Shown: positions 17,090 through 25,090, counted from the first letter of the stretch. The stretch is 64,000 nucleotides of DNA from Methylobacterium terrae (GCF_003173755.1 NZ_CP029553.1:4964001-5028000); one strand, 5' to 3'. Notes: generated by a model from the letters alone, not told the origin. Made by a program: numbers and translations.

Positions 17090-17557
17090 TCAGCCCTCCA
17101 CGCAGGCGGCGAGGGTCACGATCGCGTCGGCGGTCGCGGACCAGAAGGTGCCGTCGCTGAGTGCCGCGATGGCCGTGATGGTCTGGGAATCGGCCAGCCG
17201 GATCCGGGTGTTGATTGCGGCGCGGCCGGACCGGGGGCCGAGATGCAGCGTGACCACGTGGGGCTGCGGGTTCTTGTCGTTGAACACCGCGATCCGGCGC
17301 ACGTGGTCGTCCTCGCTCATCGGGCTCTCGACGGCGATGGCGAGCGGCACGGTGTTGCCGTTCTCGACCAAGGGCGGCATGTCGAGGTGGATCCGGCCGG
17401 CCCGGACCGTCGCACCGCCGGTAAAGCGACGGATCGCCTCCACGGTCGCCTCGCGGGTCGGGCGGATGATCGCGGCCGCCCCCGGGCGGACCAGCGCCAG
17501 GGTCACGAGGCCGGCGGCTCCGGCGAGGATGGTGCGGCGGTGGATCTCGGCCGTCAT
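17090..17557 (-). CDS. soxY: SoxY-type thiosulfate/sulfur carrier protein with atypical C terminus
   Basis: A 155-residue exported protein with a twin-arginine-like leader (HRRTILAGAAG) and a SoxY beta-sandwich. In canonical SoxY, sulfur intermediates are carried on the Cys of a C-terminal GGCGG arm. Here the chain ends TLAACVEG, so a single Cys (residue 152) is retained close to the end but the glycines around it are changed. That keeps carrier function plausible while altering the flexible swinging arm. The ATG overlaps the soxX stop by 4 nt. SoxB, SoxA and SoxCD, which normally act on the carrier, are not encoded in the window. Confidence 0.82.
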   Translation of the reverse strand: MTAEIHRRTILAGAAGLVTLALVRPGAAAIIRPTREATVEAIRRFTGGATVRAGRIHLDMPPLVENGNTVPLAIAVESPMSEDDHVRRIAVFNDKNPQPHVVTLHLGPRSGRAAINTRIRLADSQTITAIAALSDGTFWSATADAIVTLAACVEG

Positions 17558-18000
17558 GGCGTCGCGGCCCCTCCCTTCAGGGTGACGAGATAGGCGATCA
17601 CGTCCTCGATCTCGCCCGCTTCTAGCACCGGCCGGCCGCGCCAGGCGCTTGCGACCCGCGTGCCGTCGGTCCGGTAGTAGGAGGGCATCAGGGACGCCGG
17701 GTTCAAGACGCGCCCGTCGACGAGGCGCAGGCGCAACCGCCCCGCGGACAGCCGCGCCCCGACATCGGCGAGGTCCGGCCCGAGGTCGCCCGACGGCGCG
17801 GTGCCGCCGAGGCCGGTATGGCAGAGCGGGCACAGGCCCTTGCGGGTGTCGGTGGCGATGGCCCGGCCGCGTTCCGCGTCTCCGGTCCGGCCGTCGAGCG
17901 GGTCCGGGATCGCGTCGCCGACGATGGTCACCGGGCTCGGAGGCGTCTGGGCGTGCGCGGACTGCGTCAGGGCGAGGAGCACGGCGAGCCCGCGCCTCAC
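17554..18000 (-). CDS. soxX: SoxX-like monohaem cytochrome c
   Basis: A 148-residue protein with an N-terminal signal peptide ending near AHAQ, one haem c motif CPLCH and a distal SoxX-type segment NPASLMPSYYRTDG whose Met is the likely sixth haem ligand. In Sox systems SoxX pairs with dihaem SoxA to attach sulfur substrates oxidatively to SoxY. No soxA lies here, so SoxX may instead take electrons from the neighbouring flavoprotein or molybdoenzyme. GTG start overlaps the fccB stop by 4 nt, and its own stop overlaps soxY. Confidence 0.85.
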   Translation of the reverse strand: MRRGLAVLLALTQSAHAQTPPSPVTIVGDAIPDPLDGRTGDAERGRAIATDTRKGLCPLCHTGLGGTAPSGDLGPDLADVGARLSAGRLRLRLVDGRVLNPASLMPSYYRTDGTRVASAWRGRPVLEAGEIEDVIAYLVTLKGGAATP

Positions 18001-19289
18001 CCGAACACCGCGGCGGTGATCGTGCGGTACCAATCCTCGGCGTAGGCCGCCTCCTGCCGGCGTACCTCGCCGCCGGCATCGAGCGGGCTGGTGCCGCCGG
18101 CACCCTCGACGTCGGCGAGCACGCCGTTCGCCGGGTGGTACACGCCGGCGACCGAGATGCCGTAGCCCGGCGCGACGAGGCTGTAGCAGGTGTTGACGAG
18201 CTTCGGGGCCGCGGGCTTCCGCTCCGCCAGGAGGTCGATCACCGCCTCGGCGCAGACCTTGCCCTGCGCATTGGCCGCGAAGGCGGATTTCGGCATCGCG
18301 CCCGCGATGGCGGCGTCGCCGATGACGTGGATGCGCGGCACGAGGCGCGATTCGAAGCTGACCGGGTCGATCGGGCACCAGCCGGAGCGGTCGGCGACGC
18401 CGGCGGCCGTCGCGATCGGGGCGGCGCGCTGGGGCGGGATGATGCAGGCGACGTCGGCCTTGTGGGTCGCGAAGTCCGTCGCGACGCTCATCGCGCGGGA
18501 ATCGACCGAGGCGACCTGGCCCCCGGCGGCGAGAGGCACGTATTCGAGCACGTCGGGATAGAGATGGGTCCACGCCTGCTCGAACAGCTTCTGCTTGGAG
18601 AAGGTGTCCTTGGCGTCGAGCACGATCAGCTTGGCGCGGGGTTTGCGGGTCTTGAGGTAGTAGGCGATCAGGCTCGCCCGCTCGTAGGGGCCGGGCGGAC
18701 AGCGGTAGGGATTGCCCGGCACCGACAGCACCACCGTGCCGCCCTCGGGCATGGCGGCGAGCTGCCGGGCGAGCCGCTCGGTCTGCGCGCCCGCCTTCCA
18801 GGCATGGGGCATCGCCTGCGAGGCCGCCTCGTCGTAGCCCGGCAGGGCATCGAAGCGGAGCGCGATGCCGGGCGAGAGGATCAGCCGGTCGTAGTCGAGG
18901 GTCCGCCCGTCGGCGAGGCGCACCTGCCGGGCGGCCCCGTCGACCGCCTCGGCGCTGGTTCGCGCGATCGTGACCCCGCTCGCCCGCAAGTCCTCGTAGC
19001 CGAACGCTTGCGCCGACATCGGCCGCAGGCCCGCGATCACCTCGTTGCTGAACGGGCAGGCCCAGTAGGTCTCCGCCGGCTCGACCAGGGTGACGGTGAG
19101 GCCCGCCCGCTGCAGGATCCGCGCCGCGGTGGCGCCGCCGAAGCCGCCGCCGACCACGACGACGCGCCCGGGGGCTCCTTGCGCCAGGGAGGGACGGGGG
19201 AGGGCGGCGGCGGCGAGCCCCGCCAGCACCGCCCGGCGGCCGATCACGGTCGCTTGCCGCGTCACTTGCCGGATCACTTGGCGCGTCAC
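17997..19289 (-). CDS. fccB: Flavocytochrome c sulfide dehydrogenase flavoprotein subunit (FccB/SoxF type)
   Basis: A 430-residue Tat-exported flavoprotein (GRRAVLAGLAAA leader) that oxidises sulfide, or a related reduced-sulfur group, in the periplasm and passes electrons to a cytochrome c. It has the FAD-binding VVVGGGFGGATAA, YWACPFSNEVIAG, and the two redox-disulfide segments YRCPPGPYERASLIAYYL and GWCPIDPVSFES. All of these match flavocytochrome c rather than generic NADH oxidases. The likely GTG start shares 4 nt with the stop of the preceding cytochrome c gene. That junction lies in a 12-bp tandem repeat offering alternative GTG starts at 19277 and 19265, so the exact N terminus is uncertain by a few residues. 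Confidence 0.9.
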   Translation of the reverse strand: MTRQVIRQVTRQATVIGRRAVLAGLAAAALPRPSLAQGAPGRVVVVGGGFGGATAARILQRAGLTVTLVEPAETYWACPFSNEVIAGLRPMSAQAFGYEDLRASGVTIARTSAEAVDGAARQVRLADGRTLDYDRLILSPGIALRFDALPGYDEAASQAMPHAWKAGAQTERLARQLAAMPEGGTVVLSVPGNPYRCPPGPYERASLIAYYLKTRKPRAKLIVLDAKDTFSKQKLFEQAWTHLYPDVLEYVPLAAGGQVASVDSRAMSVATDFATHKADVACIIPPQRAAPIATAAGVADRSGWCPIDPVSFESRLVPRIHVIGDAAIAGAMPKSAFAANAQGKVCAEAVIDLLAERKPAAPKLVNTCYSLVAPGYGISVAGVYHPANGVLADVEGAGGTSPLDAGGEVRRQEAAYAEDWYRTITAAVFG

Positions 19290-19297
19290 TTGCCGCC
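19253..19297. repeat. 12-bp tandem repeat across the cytochrome c / fccB junction
   Basis: Units at 19253, 19265 and 19277 read CTTGCCGCGTCA, CTTGCCGGATCA and CTTGGCGCGTCA, with a partial fourth from 19289. On the coding (minus) strand each unit carries AAGTGA, reproducing the overlapping stop-start. The repeat encodes VTRQ-VIRQ-VTRQ at the FccB N terminus. Confidence 0.85.
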
Positions 19298-19555
19298 CCC
19301 CGCGATCCACTCGGCGATCGCCCGGCTCTCGCCCTCCGAAAAACCCTTGGCGATGCGGTTCATCACCGTGGCGGGCTTCGCACCCGTCCGGAACGCCGCC
19401 AGCGAGGCCGCGATGTCCTCGGCCGAGTGGCCCGACAGGCTCGGCACCGCCCCGCCCGGGGGCCCGTGGCAGCCCGAGCAGGACGAGGCGCCCGGCGGCG
19501 AGGCCGCCGCCGGGCCCGCGAGCACCAGGAGCAGGAGGAGGGGAACGCTCCTCAC
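19286..19555 (-). CDS. Small class I cytochrome c (FccA-like position)
   Basis: An 89-residue exported monohaem cytochrome with a hydrophobic signal peptide (residues 1-19) and a single haem-binding motif CSGCH (in SSCSGCHGPP). A distal MNRIAKGFSEGES region contains a possible Met axial ligand. It sits directly upstream of fccB, the position of the cytochrome partner in flavocytochrome c, and directly downstream of the molybdoenzyme large subunit, so it could accept electrons from either. GTG start overlaps the preceding stop by 4 nt. Confidence 0.85.
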   Translation of the reverse strand: MRSVPLLLLLVLAGPAAASPPGASSCSGCHGPPGGAVPSLSGHSAEDIAASLAAFRTGAKPATVMNRIAKGFSEGESRAIAEWIAGGGK

Positions 19556-21735
19556 GCGCGCTTCAGGTCCGTGCGGCTCGCCGGGATCTGCCGCACGCGC
19601 TTGCCGGTGGCGGCGAAGACCGCGTTGAGGACGGCCGGCGCCGCCACCGCGATCGTCGGCTCGCCGACGCCGCCGATGAAGCCGCCCGACGGCATCAGGA
19701 TCGCCTCCACCGCCGGCATCTCGTCGAGGCGCAGGACCGGGTAGGTGTCGAAGTTGGTCTGCTCGATGCGGCCGTCCTTCACCGTGCACTCGCCGTAGAG
19801 CGCCGCCGACAGCCCGTAGACGAACGAGCCGGCGACCTGCGCGTCGATCTGCTGCGGGTTGATCGCCACGCCGGGATCGGTGGCGGCGACGATGCGGTGG
19901 ACCTTCACCTTCCCGTCGTCAGCCACCGAGACCTCCGCCGCCGCCGCCACGTAGCTGCCGAAGCCCATGATCTGGGCGAGGCCCCGGTGCAGGCCGGCCG
20001 CCGGCTTCGTGTCCCAGCCGATCCGCTCGGCCACCGCGTTCAGGACGGCGAGGTGCTTGGGGTGCTTCCCCATCAGCTTGCGCCGGAAGGCGAGCGGGTC
20101 CTGTCCGGCCGCGTGCGCCACCTCGTCGAGGAAGCATTCGAGGTAGATCGCGTTCGGGTTGGTGTTCACCCCGCGCCAGAAGCCCGGGATGATCGGCGGG
20201 TTGCGCATCGCGTGGTCGATGAGCAGGTTCGGGATCGTGTAGCCGATCGCGGCTTCCGCCCCGCCGGGGTTGAGGCCCTGGAACACCACCGGGTCCTTGC
20301 CGTCGGGCCCGAGCCGTCCCGGGATGATGCCGGCCAGGATCGACTGGCCGGAGATCCGCATGTGCAGGCCGGTGAGGTTGCCGGCCTCGTCGAGGGCCGC
20401 CCGCATCCGGCACTGGGTGACCGGGTGGTAGCGGCCGTGGGTCATGTCCTCCTCGCGGGTCCAGATCAGCTTGACCGGGGTGCCGGGGAGTTCACGCGCG
20501 ATCAGCACCGCCTGGCGCACCCAGTCGTGGGTGGCGCCGCGCCGGCCGAAGCCGCCGCCGAGATGGATCTTGTGGACGTCGCATTGCCGCGCCGAGAGGC
20601 CGGAGGCCTCCGCCGCCGCGGCGAGCGCCGCCTCGCCGTTCTGGGTCGGGGTCCAGACCTCGCACCTGTCCGGCGTCCAGCGCGCCGTGGCGTTCATCGG
20701 CTCCATCGTGGCGTGGTTCTGGAACGGGTAGGCGTAGGTCGCCTCGACCACCCTGGCGGCGCCCTTCAGGGCGGCCGCCGCGTCCCCGCCCTTGTTGCCG
20801 ACGAAGGCCTCCGGCGCGTCGAGCCCCTCGCGCAGGGTCGCGGCGATCGTCTCGCTCGACACCCCGGCGTTCGGACCCTCGTCCCAGACGATGGTCAGCG
20901 CCTCGACGGCCTTCTTGGCGCGCCAGAACGTGTCGGCGACGACCGCCACCGCGCTGTCGCCGACCCGCACCACCTTGCGCACGCCGGGCATCGTCTCGAC
21001 CGCCGCCGCATCGACGCTCCTCACCGTGCCGCCGACCACCGGGCAGTCGCGGATCGCGGCGTTGAGCAGGCCCGGAAGCCGGAGGTCGATGCCGTAGACC
21101 TGCGAGCCGTCGGTCTTCTCCAGCGTGTCGAGGCGCTTCACCGGGTGTCCGGCGATGATCCAGTCCTTCGGATCCTTGAGGGCTACGTCCTTCGGCGGCT
21201 CCATCCGGCCGGCCGCGGCCGCGACCTTGCCGAAGGTCGTGGAGCGGCCCGAGGCCGGATGGCCGATGACGCCCTTCTCGACCCGGCACTCGCCGGGCGG
21301 CACGCCCCATTCCTGCGCCGCCGCCGCGACCAGCATGGTGCGGGCGGCGGCACCGCCCTGGCGCACCGCGACGTAGGATTCGCGGATGCCGCGGCTGCCG
21401 CCGGTGGAGAAGTCGCCCCAGACCCGGCCGCGGGCGAGGTTCTGGCCCGGCGTCGGGTACTCGGTCGTGACCCGGGCCCAGTCGCAGCCGAGCTCTTCCG
21501 CCACGAGCTGGGCGAGGCCGGTGAGCGTGCCCTGGCCCATCTCCGAGCGGGCGATGCGGATCACCACGGTCTCGTCCGGGCGCACCACCACCCAGGCGTT
21601 GATCTCGGGCGGGGCCCCGGCGGGGGCCGCGGCGGCCCCCGGCAGGTCGAAGCCGAGGGCGAGGCCGCCGGCCGCGGCGGCGGAGCCGGCGAGGAAGAAG
21701 CGGCGGGAGAGGGCGGGGGAGACGGTCGTGGTCAT
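19552..21735 (-). CDS. Xanthine-oxidase-family molybdopterin-binding subunit (isoquinoline 1-oxidoreductase IorB-like)
   Basis: A 727-residue Mo-containing hydroxylase/dehydrogenase large subunit. It begins with a twin-arginine leader (SRRFFLAGSAAAAGG), placing the enzyme in the periplasm. Family landmarks include SEMGQGTLTGLAQLVAEEL, the FGRRGATHDW loop that contacts the cofactor, and the C-terminal GGVGEPTIAVAAPAV with the catalytic Glu692. The architecture without FAD or NAD domains matches IorB and nicotinate-dehydrogenase-like enzymes that donate electrons to cytochromes. The substrate could be an N-heterocycle or an aldehyde; sequence alone does not tell. ATG at 21735 has a GGGAGG site, and the gene is 12 nt from the 2Fe-2S subunit gene. 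Confidence 0.88.
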   Translation of the reverse strand: MTTTVSPALSRRFFLAGSAAAAGGLALGFDLPGAAAAPAGAPPEINAWVVVRPDETVVIRIARSEMGQGTLTGLAQLVAEELGCDWARVTTEYPTPGQNLARGRVWGDFSTGGSRGIRESYVAVRQGGAAARTMLVAAAAQEWGVPPGECRVEKGVIGHPASGRSTTFGKVAAAAGRMEPPKDVALKDPKDWIIAGHPVKRLDTLEKTDGSQVYGIDLRLPGLLNAAIRDCPVVGGTVRSVDAAAVETMPGVRKVVRVGDSAVAVVADTFWRAKKAVEALTIVWDEGPNAGVSSETIAATLREGLDAPEAFVGNKGGDAAAALKGAARVVEATYAYPFQNHATMEPMNATARWTPDRCEVWTPTQNGEAALAAAAEASGLSARQCDVHKIHLGGGFGRRGATHDWVRQAVLIARELPGTPVKLIWTREEDMTHGRYHPVTQCRMRAALDEAGNLTGLHMRISGQSILAGIIPGRLGPDGKDPVVFQGLNPGGAEAAIGYTIPNLLIDHAMRNPPIIPGFWRGVNTNPNAIYLECFLDEVAHAAGQDPLAFRRKLMGKHPKHLAVLNAVAERIGWDTKPAAGLHRGLAQIMGFGSYVAAAAEVSVADDGKVKVHRIVAATDPGVAINPQQIDAQVAGSFVYGLSAALYGECTVKDGRIEQTNFDTYPVLRLDEMPAVEAILMPSGGFIGGVGEPTIAVAAPAVLNAVFAATGKRVRQIPASRTDLKRA

Positions 21736-21747
21736 GGTGGCCTCCCG

Positions 21748-22215
21748 TCAGCCGCGGCCGGTCTCGCCGCCCTCGGCGGCGAGGGTGATGCCGGCGAGCA
21801 CCCGGTTGTAGGTGCCGCAGCGGCAGATGTTGGTGATCTCCTGGCGGATCTCCGCCTCGTTCGGCTTCGGGTTCTGCGCCAGCAGGGCGGCGGCGGCCAT
21901 GATCATGCCGGACTGGCAGAAGCCGCATTGCGGCACGTCGAGCGCCGCCCAGGCCTTCTGCACCGGGTGCGAGCGGTCGGGGCTCAGGCCCTCGATGGTG
22001 ACGATCTTCTGGCCCGGCTCGACGCCCGAGACCGGCAGCGAGCAGGACCGCACCGCCTGCCCGTCGATATGGACCGTGCAGGCGCCGCACTGGGCGATGC
22101 CGCAGCCGTACTTGGTGCCGGTGAGGCCGACCTGCTCGCGGATCACCCAGAGCAGCGGCGTGTCGGGCTCCGCCTCGACCTCGCGCACGGACCCGTTCAC
22201 GTTCAGGCGTATCAT
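21748..22215 (-). CDS. 2Fe-2S subunit of the molybdoenzyme (IorA-like)
   Basis: A 155-residue protein with a plant-ferredoxin-type cluster (Cys38, Cys43, Cys46, Cys58 in YGCGIAQCGACTVH and SCS) and a second [2Fe-2S] domain (Cys97, Cys100, Cys131, Cys133 in QCGFCQSGM and CRCGTY). It has no signal peptide, as expected if exported in complex with the Tat-tagged large subunit. It relays electrons from the Mo centre to a cytochrome. The ATG at 22215 was chosen since the family begins a few residues before LNVNG; it is the first gene of the seven-gene operon ending at soxZ. Confidence 0.9.
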   Translation of the reverse strand: MIRLNVNGSVREVEAEPDTPLLWVIREQVGLTGTKYGCGIAQCGACTVHIDGQAVRSCSLPVSGVEPGQKIVTIEGLSPDRSHPVQKAWAALDVPQCGFCQSGMIMAAAALLAQNPKPNEAEIRQEITNICRCGTYNRVLAGITLAAEGGETGRG

Positions 22216-22288
22216 GGGCGTTTCCGTTGTCGGTCTTGGGGATTGGGCGGCCGCGTGGGGCGCCGCCCTCGGGCGATGGGTTCGCACC

Positions 22289-22303
22289 TTGTAGTGATAA
22301 CAA
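22289..22303. promoter_or_regulatory. Possible operator upstream of the molybdoenzyme-sox operon
   Basis: TTGT-AGTGATA-ACAA is an imperfect inverted repeat (TTGTnnTGAnnACAA) 74 bp before the first start codon, in locally AT-richer sequence. It resembles binding sites of small helix-turn-helix repressors. No regulator gene is adjacent, so the call rests on position and symmetry only. Confidence 0.25.
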
Positions 22304-22338
22304 CTTCAGGGCGACGAGCTGCGTCTGTCAATTGACGG

Positions 22339-22599
22339 ATGCGCGAGCGGAGCGGGGCGACTGGGGATGGCGTGCCGTCGCGCAGGTTGCCCGACGGGCT
22401 CGGCCTGATCGGCCCGTCGTCGCTCCACGCGCCGTACGGGGTGCGGGAATACGGGGTGATCGACGCTCAGGAGCGCGGGGCCGAGGCAGCATAGGACGGC
22501 GCCTACCGCGACGTGACGGACGTCTCCCGGAATGCGGCGCTTCGAGCGGCGGTGGGGGAACTCGCGGCCGTCACGGTGCCGCTCGCGGAGCTCGGCTGA
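22339..22599 (+). pseudogene. Possible decayed small gene interrupted by an in-frame TAG
   Basis: An ATG at 22339 opens a 51-codon frame ending at a TAG. The same frame continues for a further 34 codons (DGAYRDVTDVSRNAAL...) to a TGA at 22597-22599. The second part looks protein-like, but no family was recognised. It could be a pseudogene remnant or chance open frame in GC-rich DNA beside repeats. Confidence 0.22.
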
Positions 22600-22626
22600 C
22601 GGTCGTCGGAGCAGGCGCGGGTTCCC

Positions 22627-22817
22627 CTCTCCCCGCGGGCGGGGAGAGGGCCGTGGTCCCGTACAGGGACCAGGGCAAGCGGAGGCGCAGCCGAAGCGAG
22701 GGTGAGGGGGTGTTGCCGGATGAGGCTCCTTCGGGCGACACCCCCTCACCCTCGCCTTGCGGGCTCCCCGACGACCCGACGAGGGGTCATCGGGCCTCTC
22801 CCCGCCCGCGCAGGACT
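22627..22817. repeat. Long-hairpin repeat element, copy 1 (~190 bp)
   Basis: It begins with the CTCTCCCC...GGGGAGAG palindrome (22627-22648), continues to a GAGGGTGAGGGGGTGTT arm and a short core, then the complementary ACACCCCCTCACCCTC arm. It ends with a partial copy of the bounding palindrome (CTCTCCCCGCCCGCG at 22796-22810). The two halves are approximately reverse-complementary, so the whole can fold as one long stem. Same plan as the copies at 22849 and 48417. Confidence 0.8.
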
Positions 22818-22848
22818 GTCCGGGGAAATGAAAAGACGCGAGTCTCCC

Positions 22849-23039
22849 CTCTCCCCGCGGGCGGGGAGAGGCTTGAGTACCCCTTGTCGGGTGCTCAAGG
22901 AGCCCGCAGGGCGAGGGTGAGGGGGTGTTTCCGGAAGAGTCTCACTCGTCGAGACCCCCTCACCCTCGCTCCGGCTCCGCCTGCGCTCCTTTCACCCCCG
23001 GCAAGGGGGGCGAAAGCCTCTCCCCGCCCGCGGGGAGAG
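22849..23039. repeat. Long-hairpin repeat element, copy 2 (191 bp), with partial copy after it
   Basis: It is bounded by full 22-bp palindromes at 22849-22870 and 23018-23039, with inner arms GAGGGTGAGGGGGTGTT and CCCCCTCACCCTCGC around a short core. Apart from small gaps, the left half aligns with the reverse complement of the right half, so the element is one long imperfect hairpin. A further half-palindrome (CCCGCGGGGAGAGGGG) lies at 23081-23096. The rest of the stretch up to 23200 holds no recognisable gene. Confidence 0.85.
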
Positions 23040-23200
23040 GAGGGAATCCGTGCCATTCTTTTCCCCGGACAGCCCTGCCGCCCGCGGGGAGAGGGGGAAC
23101 TCTGCGCCAGACGCATCATCCGACGACCGACGTTCGCAGAGCGAAGTGGTGAGCGCCGCACAACGTGCGAACCGATCGACTCAATGGGGGGGCCGTACCC

Positions 23201-25090
23201 TCATGTCCGCTCCGCCACCGTCTTGCCCCCGTGCTTCTGGCGCAGCGCGTCGATCTGCTCCTCGGCCTGGCGGAAGGCGGCGAGGGCTTGGCCCGTCAGC
23301 TCGCGGGCGCTCGGCAGGCGGATCTTCATCGGGTCGACGAAGCGGCCGTTGATCGCGACCTCGTAGTGCACGTGCGGGCCCGTCGAGAGGCCGGTGGTGC
23401 CGACCGCGCCGATCACCTGGCCGAGGCGCACCCGGGCGCCCGGCGCGACGCCGCGGGCGATCCGGGCCATGTGGTTGTAGGCGGTGGTGTAGCCGTTGGC
23501 GTGCTGGATCTCGACCCGGTTGCCGTAGCCGGAGCGGGCGCCCGCCGACACGATGGTGCCGTCGCCGGTCGCCATGATCGGGGTGCCGCGGGTCGCCGCC
23601 CAGTCGACGCCGTTATGCGGCCGGTAATAGCCGAGGATCGGGTGCAGGCGGGCGCCGAAGGGCGAGGAGATCCGCCCCTCCGCCACCGGGCGCCGCATCA
23701 GGAATTTCTGGCTCGAGCGGCCGTTCGGGTCGAGGTAGTCGATCTCGCCCGAGCCCGGCACCCGGTAGCGGTAGAGGCCGAGGGTCTCGTCGTGGATGCG
23801 CAAGGCCACGTAGAGGAGCTCCGGCCGGGCATCCTCGTCCTCGGTGAAGAACAATTCGGCCCGGTCGCCCGCCCCGGTGCGCTGCTGCAGGTCGGTGGAG
23901 GTGGCGAGCGCCATGACCATCTCCTCGATGATCGGGCGCGGCACGCCGTTCTTGAGCGCGGTGCCGTAGAGGCTCTCGTAGAGGGTGACGCCGGTTTCCT
24001 CGTCGTCGTCCGGCGCGGTGCCCGGCCGGGGCGGCGCCACCGAGACGAAGGCGCCGCGGTCGTTGGCCGCCACGATCTCCTGGATGCCGTCCTCGCCGTA
24101 GAGCGTGACGCGGGCGATGCCGCGGGCCTCCGGCGCGTGCCCGTCGCCCTGCGGGGCGATGAGCAGGCGCACGTGCTGGCCCTCGGGCAGGTCGCCCTTC
24201 GCCCGGGCGCTCAAGGCGGCGAGCATGGCGGAGAGCCGCGCCGGCTCGGCGCCGTTGCGCTTCAGGAGATCCTCGAGGCCCTGGTCCTTGGCCAGCACGA
24301 GGTCGCGCTCCTCGAACAGCGGCGGGCCGGGCTGGCCCGCGGCCGGGCCGCCGGTGCCGGTCTCGGCGATCTCGGTCAGGTTCTCGGGGAGGATCCGCAC
24401 CTCGATGTTGCGGAAGCGCGCCTCCGCGGCGGATTCGTCGGGCAGGGCGGCCGGCCGCAGGGCGCGGGAAAGCAGGCGCTCGGCCGGGAAGGCCGGCGGC
24501 AGCGTCCCGCCCGCGAGCGTCAGCGTCTCGGCCACCAGGGCGTCGACCTCGGCATCCGCGAGGGCGGGGGCGCCGTCCTCGATCGGCGCCTCGGCGAGCG
24601 GGCTGCGCACCAGGGTGACGGCGGTCTCGGCCGGGTCCGAATCGCCCTCCTGGGGCGGCGGCGCCTCGATCCGGGCGCTGCGCAGGGGATCGAAGGGCGG
24701 CACCGGCACGTCGGGCGCGCGCAAGGGCAGCTCGGTGGCGATCTGCACGTAGGAATGGACGCGGATCACCTCGCGGTCGCCGGCGCGCTCGGTCATCGGT
24801 GCCTTGAAGGCGGTCTTCGCCGCGACGATCATCTCGTCGCGCACTAGCCGGTCGCCCTTGCGGGCGACGTCGCCGCTCCCGCCCTCGCCGTGGGGCGTCA
24901 CCGCCCGCTCCGGGGGCGCCGCGACGATGCCGTCGGCGGCGGCGAGGTAGAGCGCGACGCCGATCAGGCCGGCGCCGGTGACGCCGGTGAGCAGGCTGCC
25001 GGCGAGCCAGCGCAGGTTGAGGGCCTGCCGGGGCGCCGCCGTCGCGGCGGAACCGGGGAGGGAGGGCGCGTCGACGAACACTCTCGGCAA
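23201..25090 (-). CDS. M23-family (LytM) cell-wall endopeptidase, membrane-anchored
   Basis: A 629-residue protein with one N-terminal transmembrane segment (about 29-52), a long variable periplasmic region with a LysM-like or opacity-type stretch, and a C-terminal M23 domain. Zn ligands and catalytic residues are visible in PFGARLHPILGYYRPHNGVDWAA (His and Asp, separated by spacing typical of the family) and in GPHVHYEV (His573 and His575). Such enzymes cut peptidoglycan cross-bridges or act as regulators of cell-wall hydrolases. The start is uncertain: TTG at 25090 or GTG at 25081; neither has a clear ribosome site. Confidence 0.85.
   Translation of the reverse strand: MPRVFVDAPSLPGSAATAAPRQALNLRWLAGSLLTGVTGAGLIGVALYLAAADGIVAAPPERAVTPHGEGGSGDVARKGDRLVRDEMIVAAKTAFKAPMTERAGDREVIRVHSYVQIATELPLRAPDVPVPPFDPLRSARIEAPPPQEGDSDPAETAVTLVRSPLAEAPIEDGAPALADAEVDALVAETLTLAGGTLPPAFPAERLLSRALRPAALPDESAAEARFRNIEVRILPENLTEIAETGTGGPAAGQPGPPLFEERDLVLAKDQGLEDLLKRNGAEPARLSAMLAALSARAKGDLPEGQHVRLLIAPQGDGHAPEARGIARVTLYGEDGIQEIVAANDRGAFVSVAPPRPGTAPDDDEETGVTLYESLYGTALKNGVPRPIIEEMVMALATSTDLQQRTGAGDRAELFFTEDEDARPELLYVALRIHDETLGLYRYRVPGSGEIDYLDPNGRSSQKFLMRRPVAEGRISSPFGARLHPILGYYRPHNGVDWAATRGTPIMATGDGTIVSAGARSGYGNRVEIQHANGYTTAYNHMARIARGVAPGARVRLGQVIGAVGTTGLSTGPHVHYEVAINGRFVDPMKIRLPSARELTGQALAAFRQAEEQIDALRQKHGGKTVAERT

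Noticed and set aside
22605-23160. Open frames and possible CRISPR-like repetition around 22.6-23.1 kb
   Set aside because: The repeats are inverted and palindromic rather than direct repeats with unique spacers of equal length, and the frames are artefacts of repeat translation.
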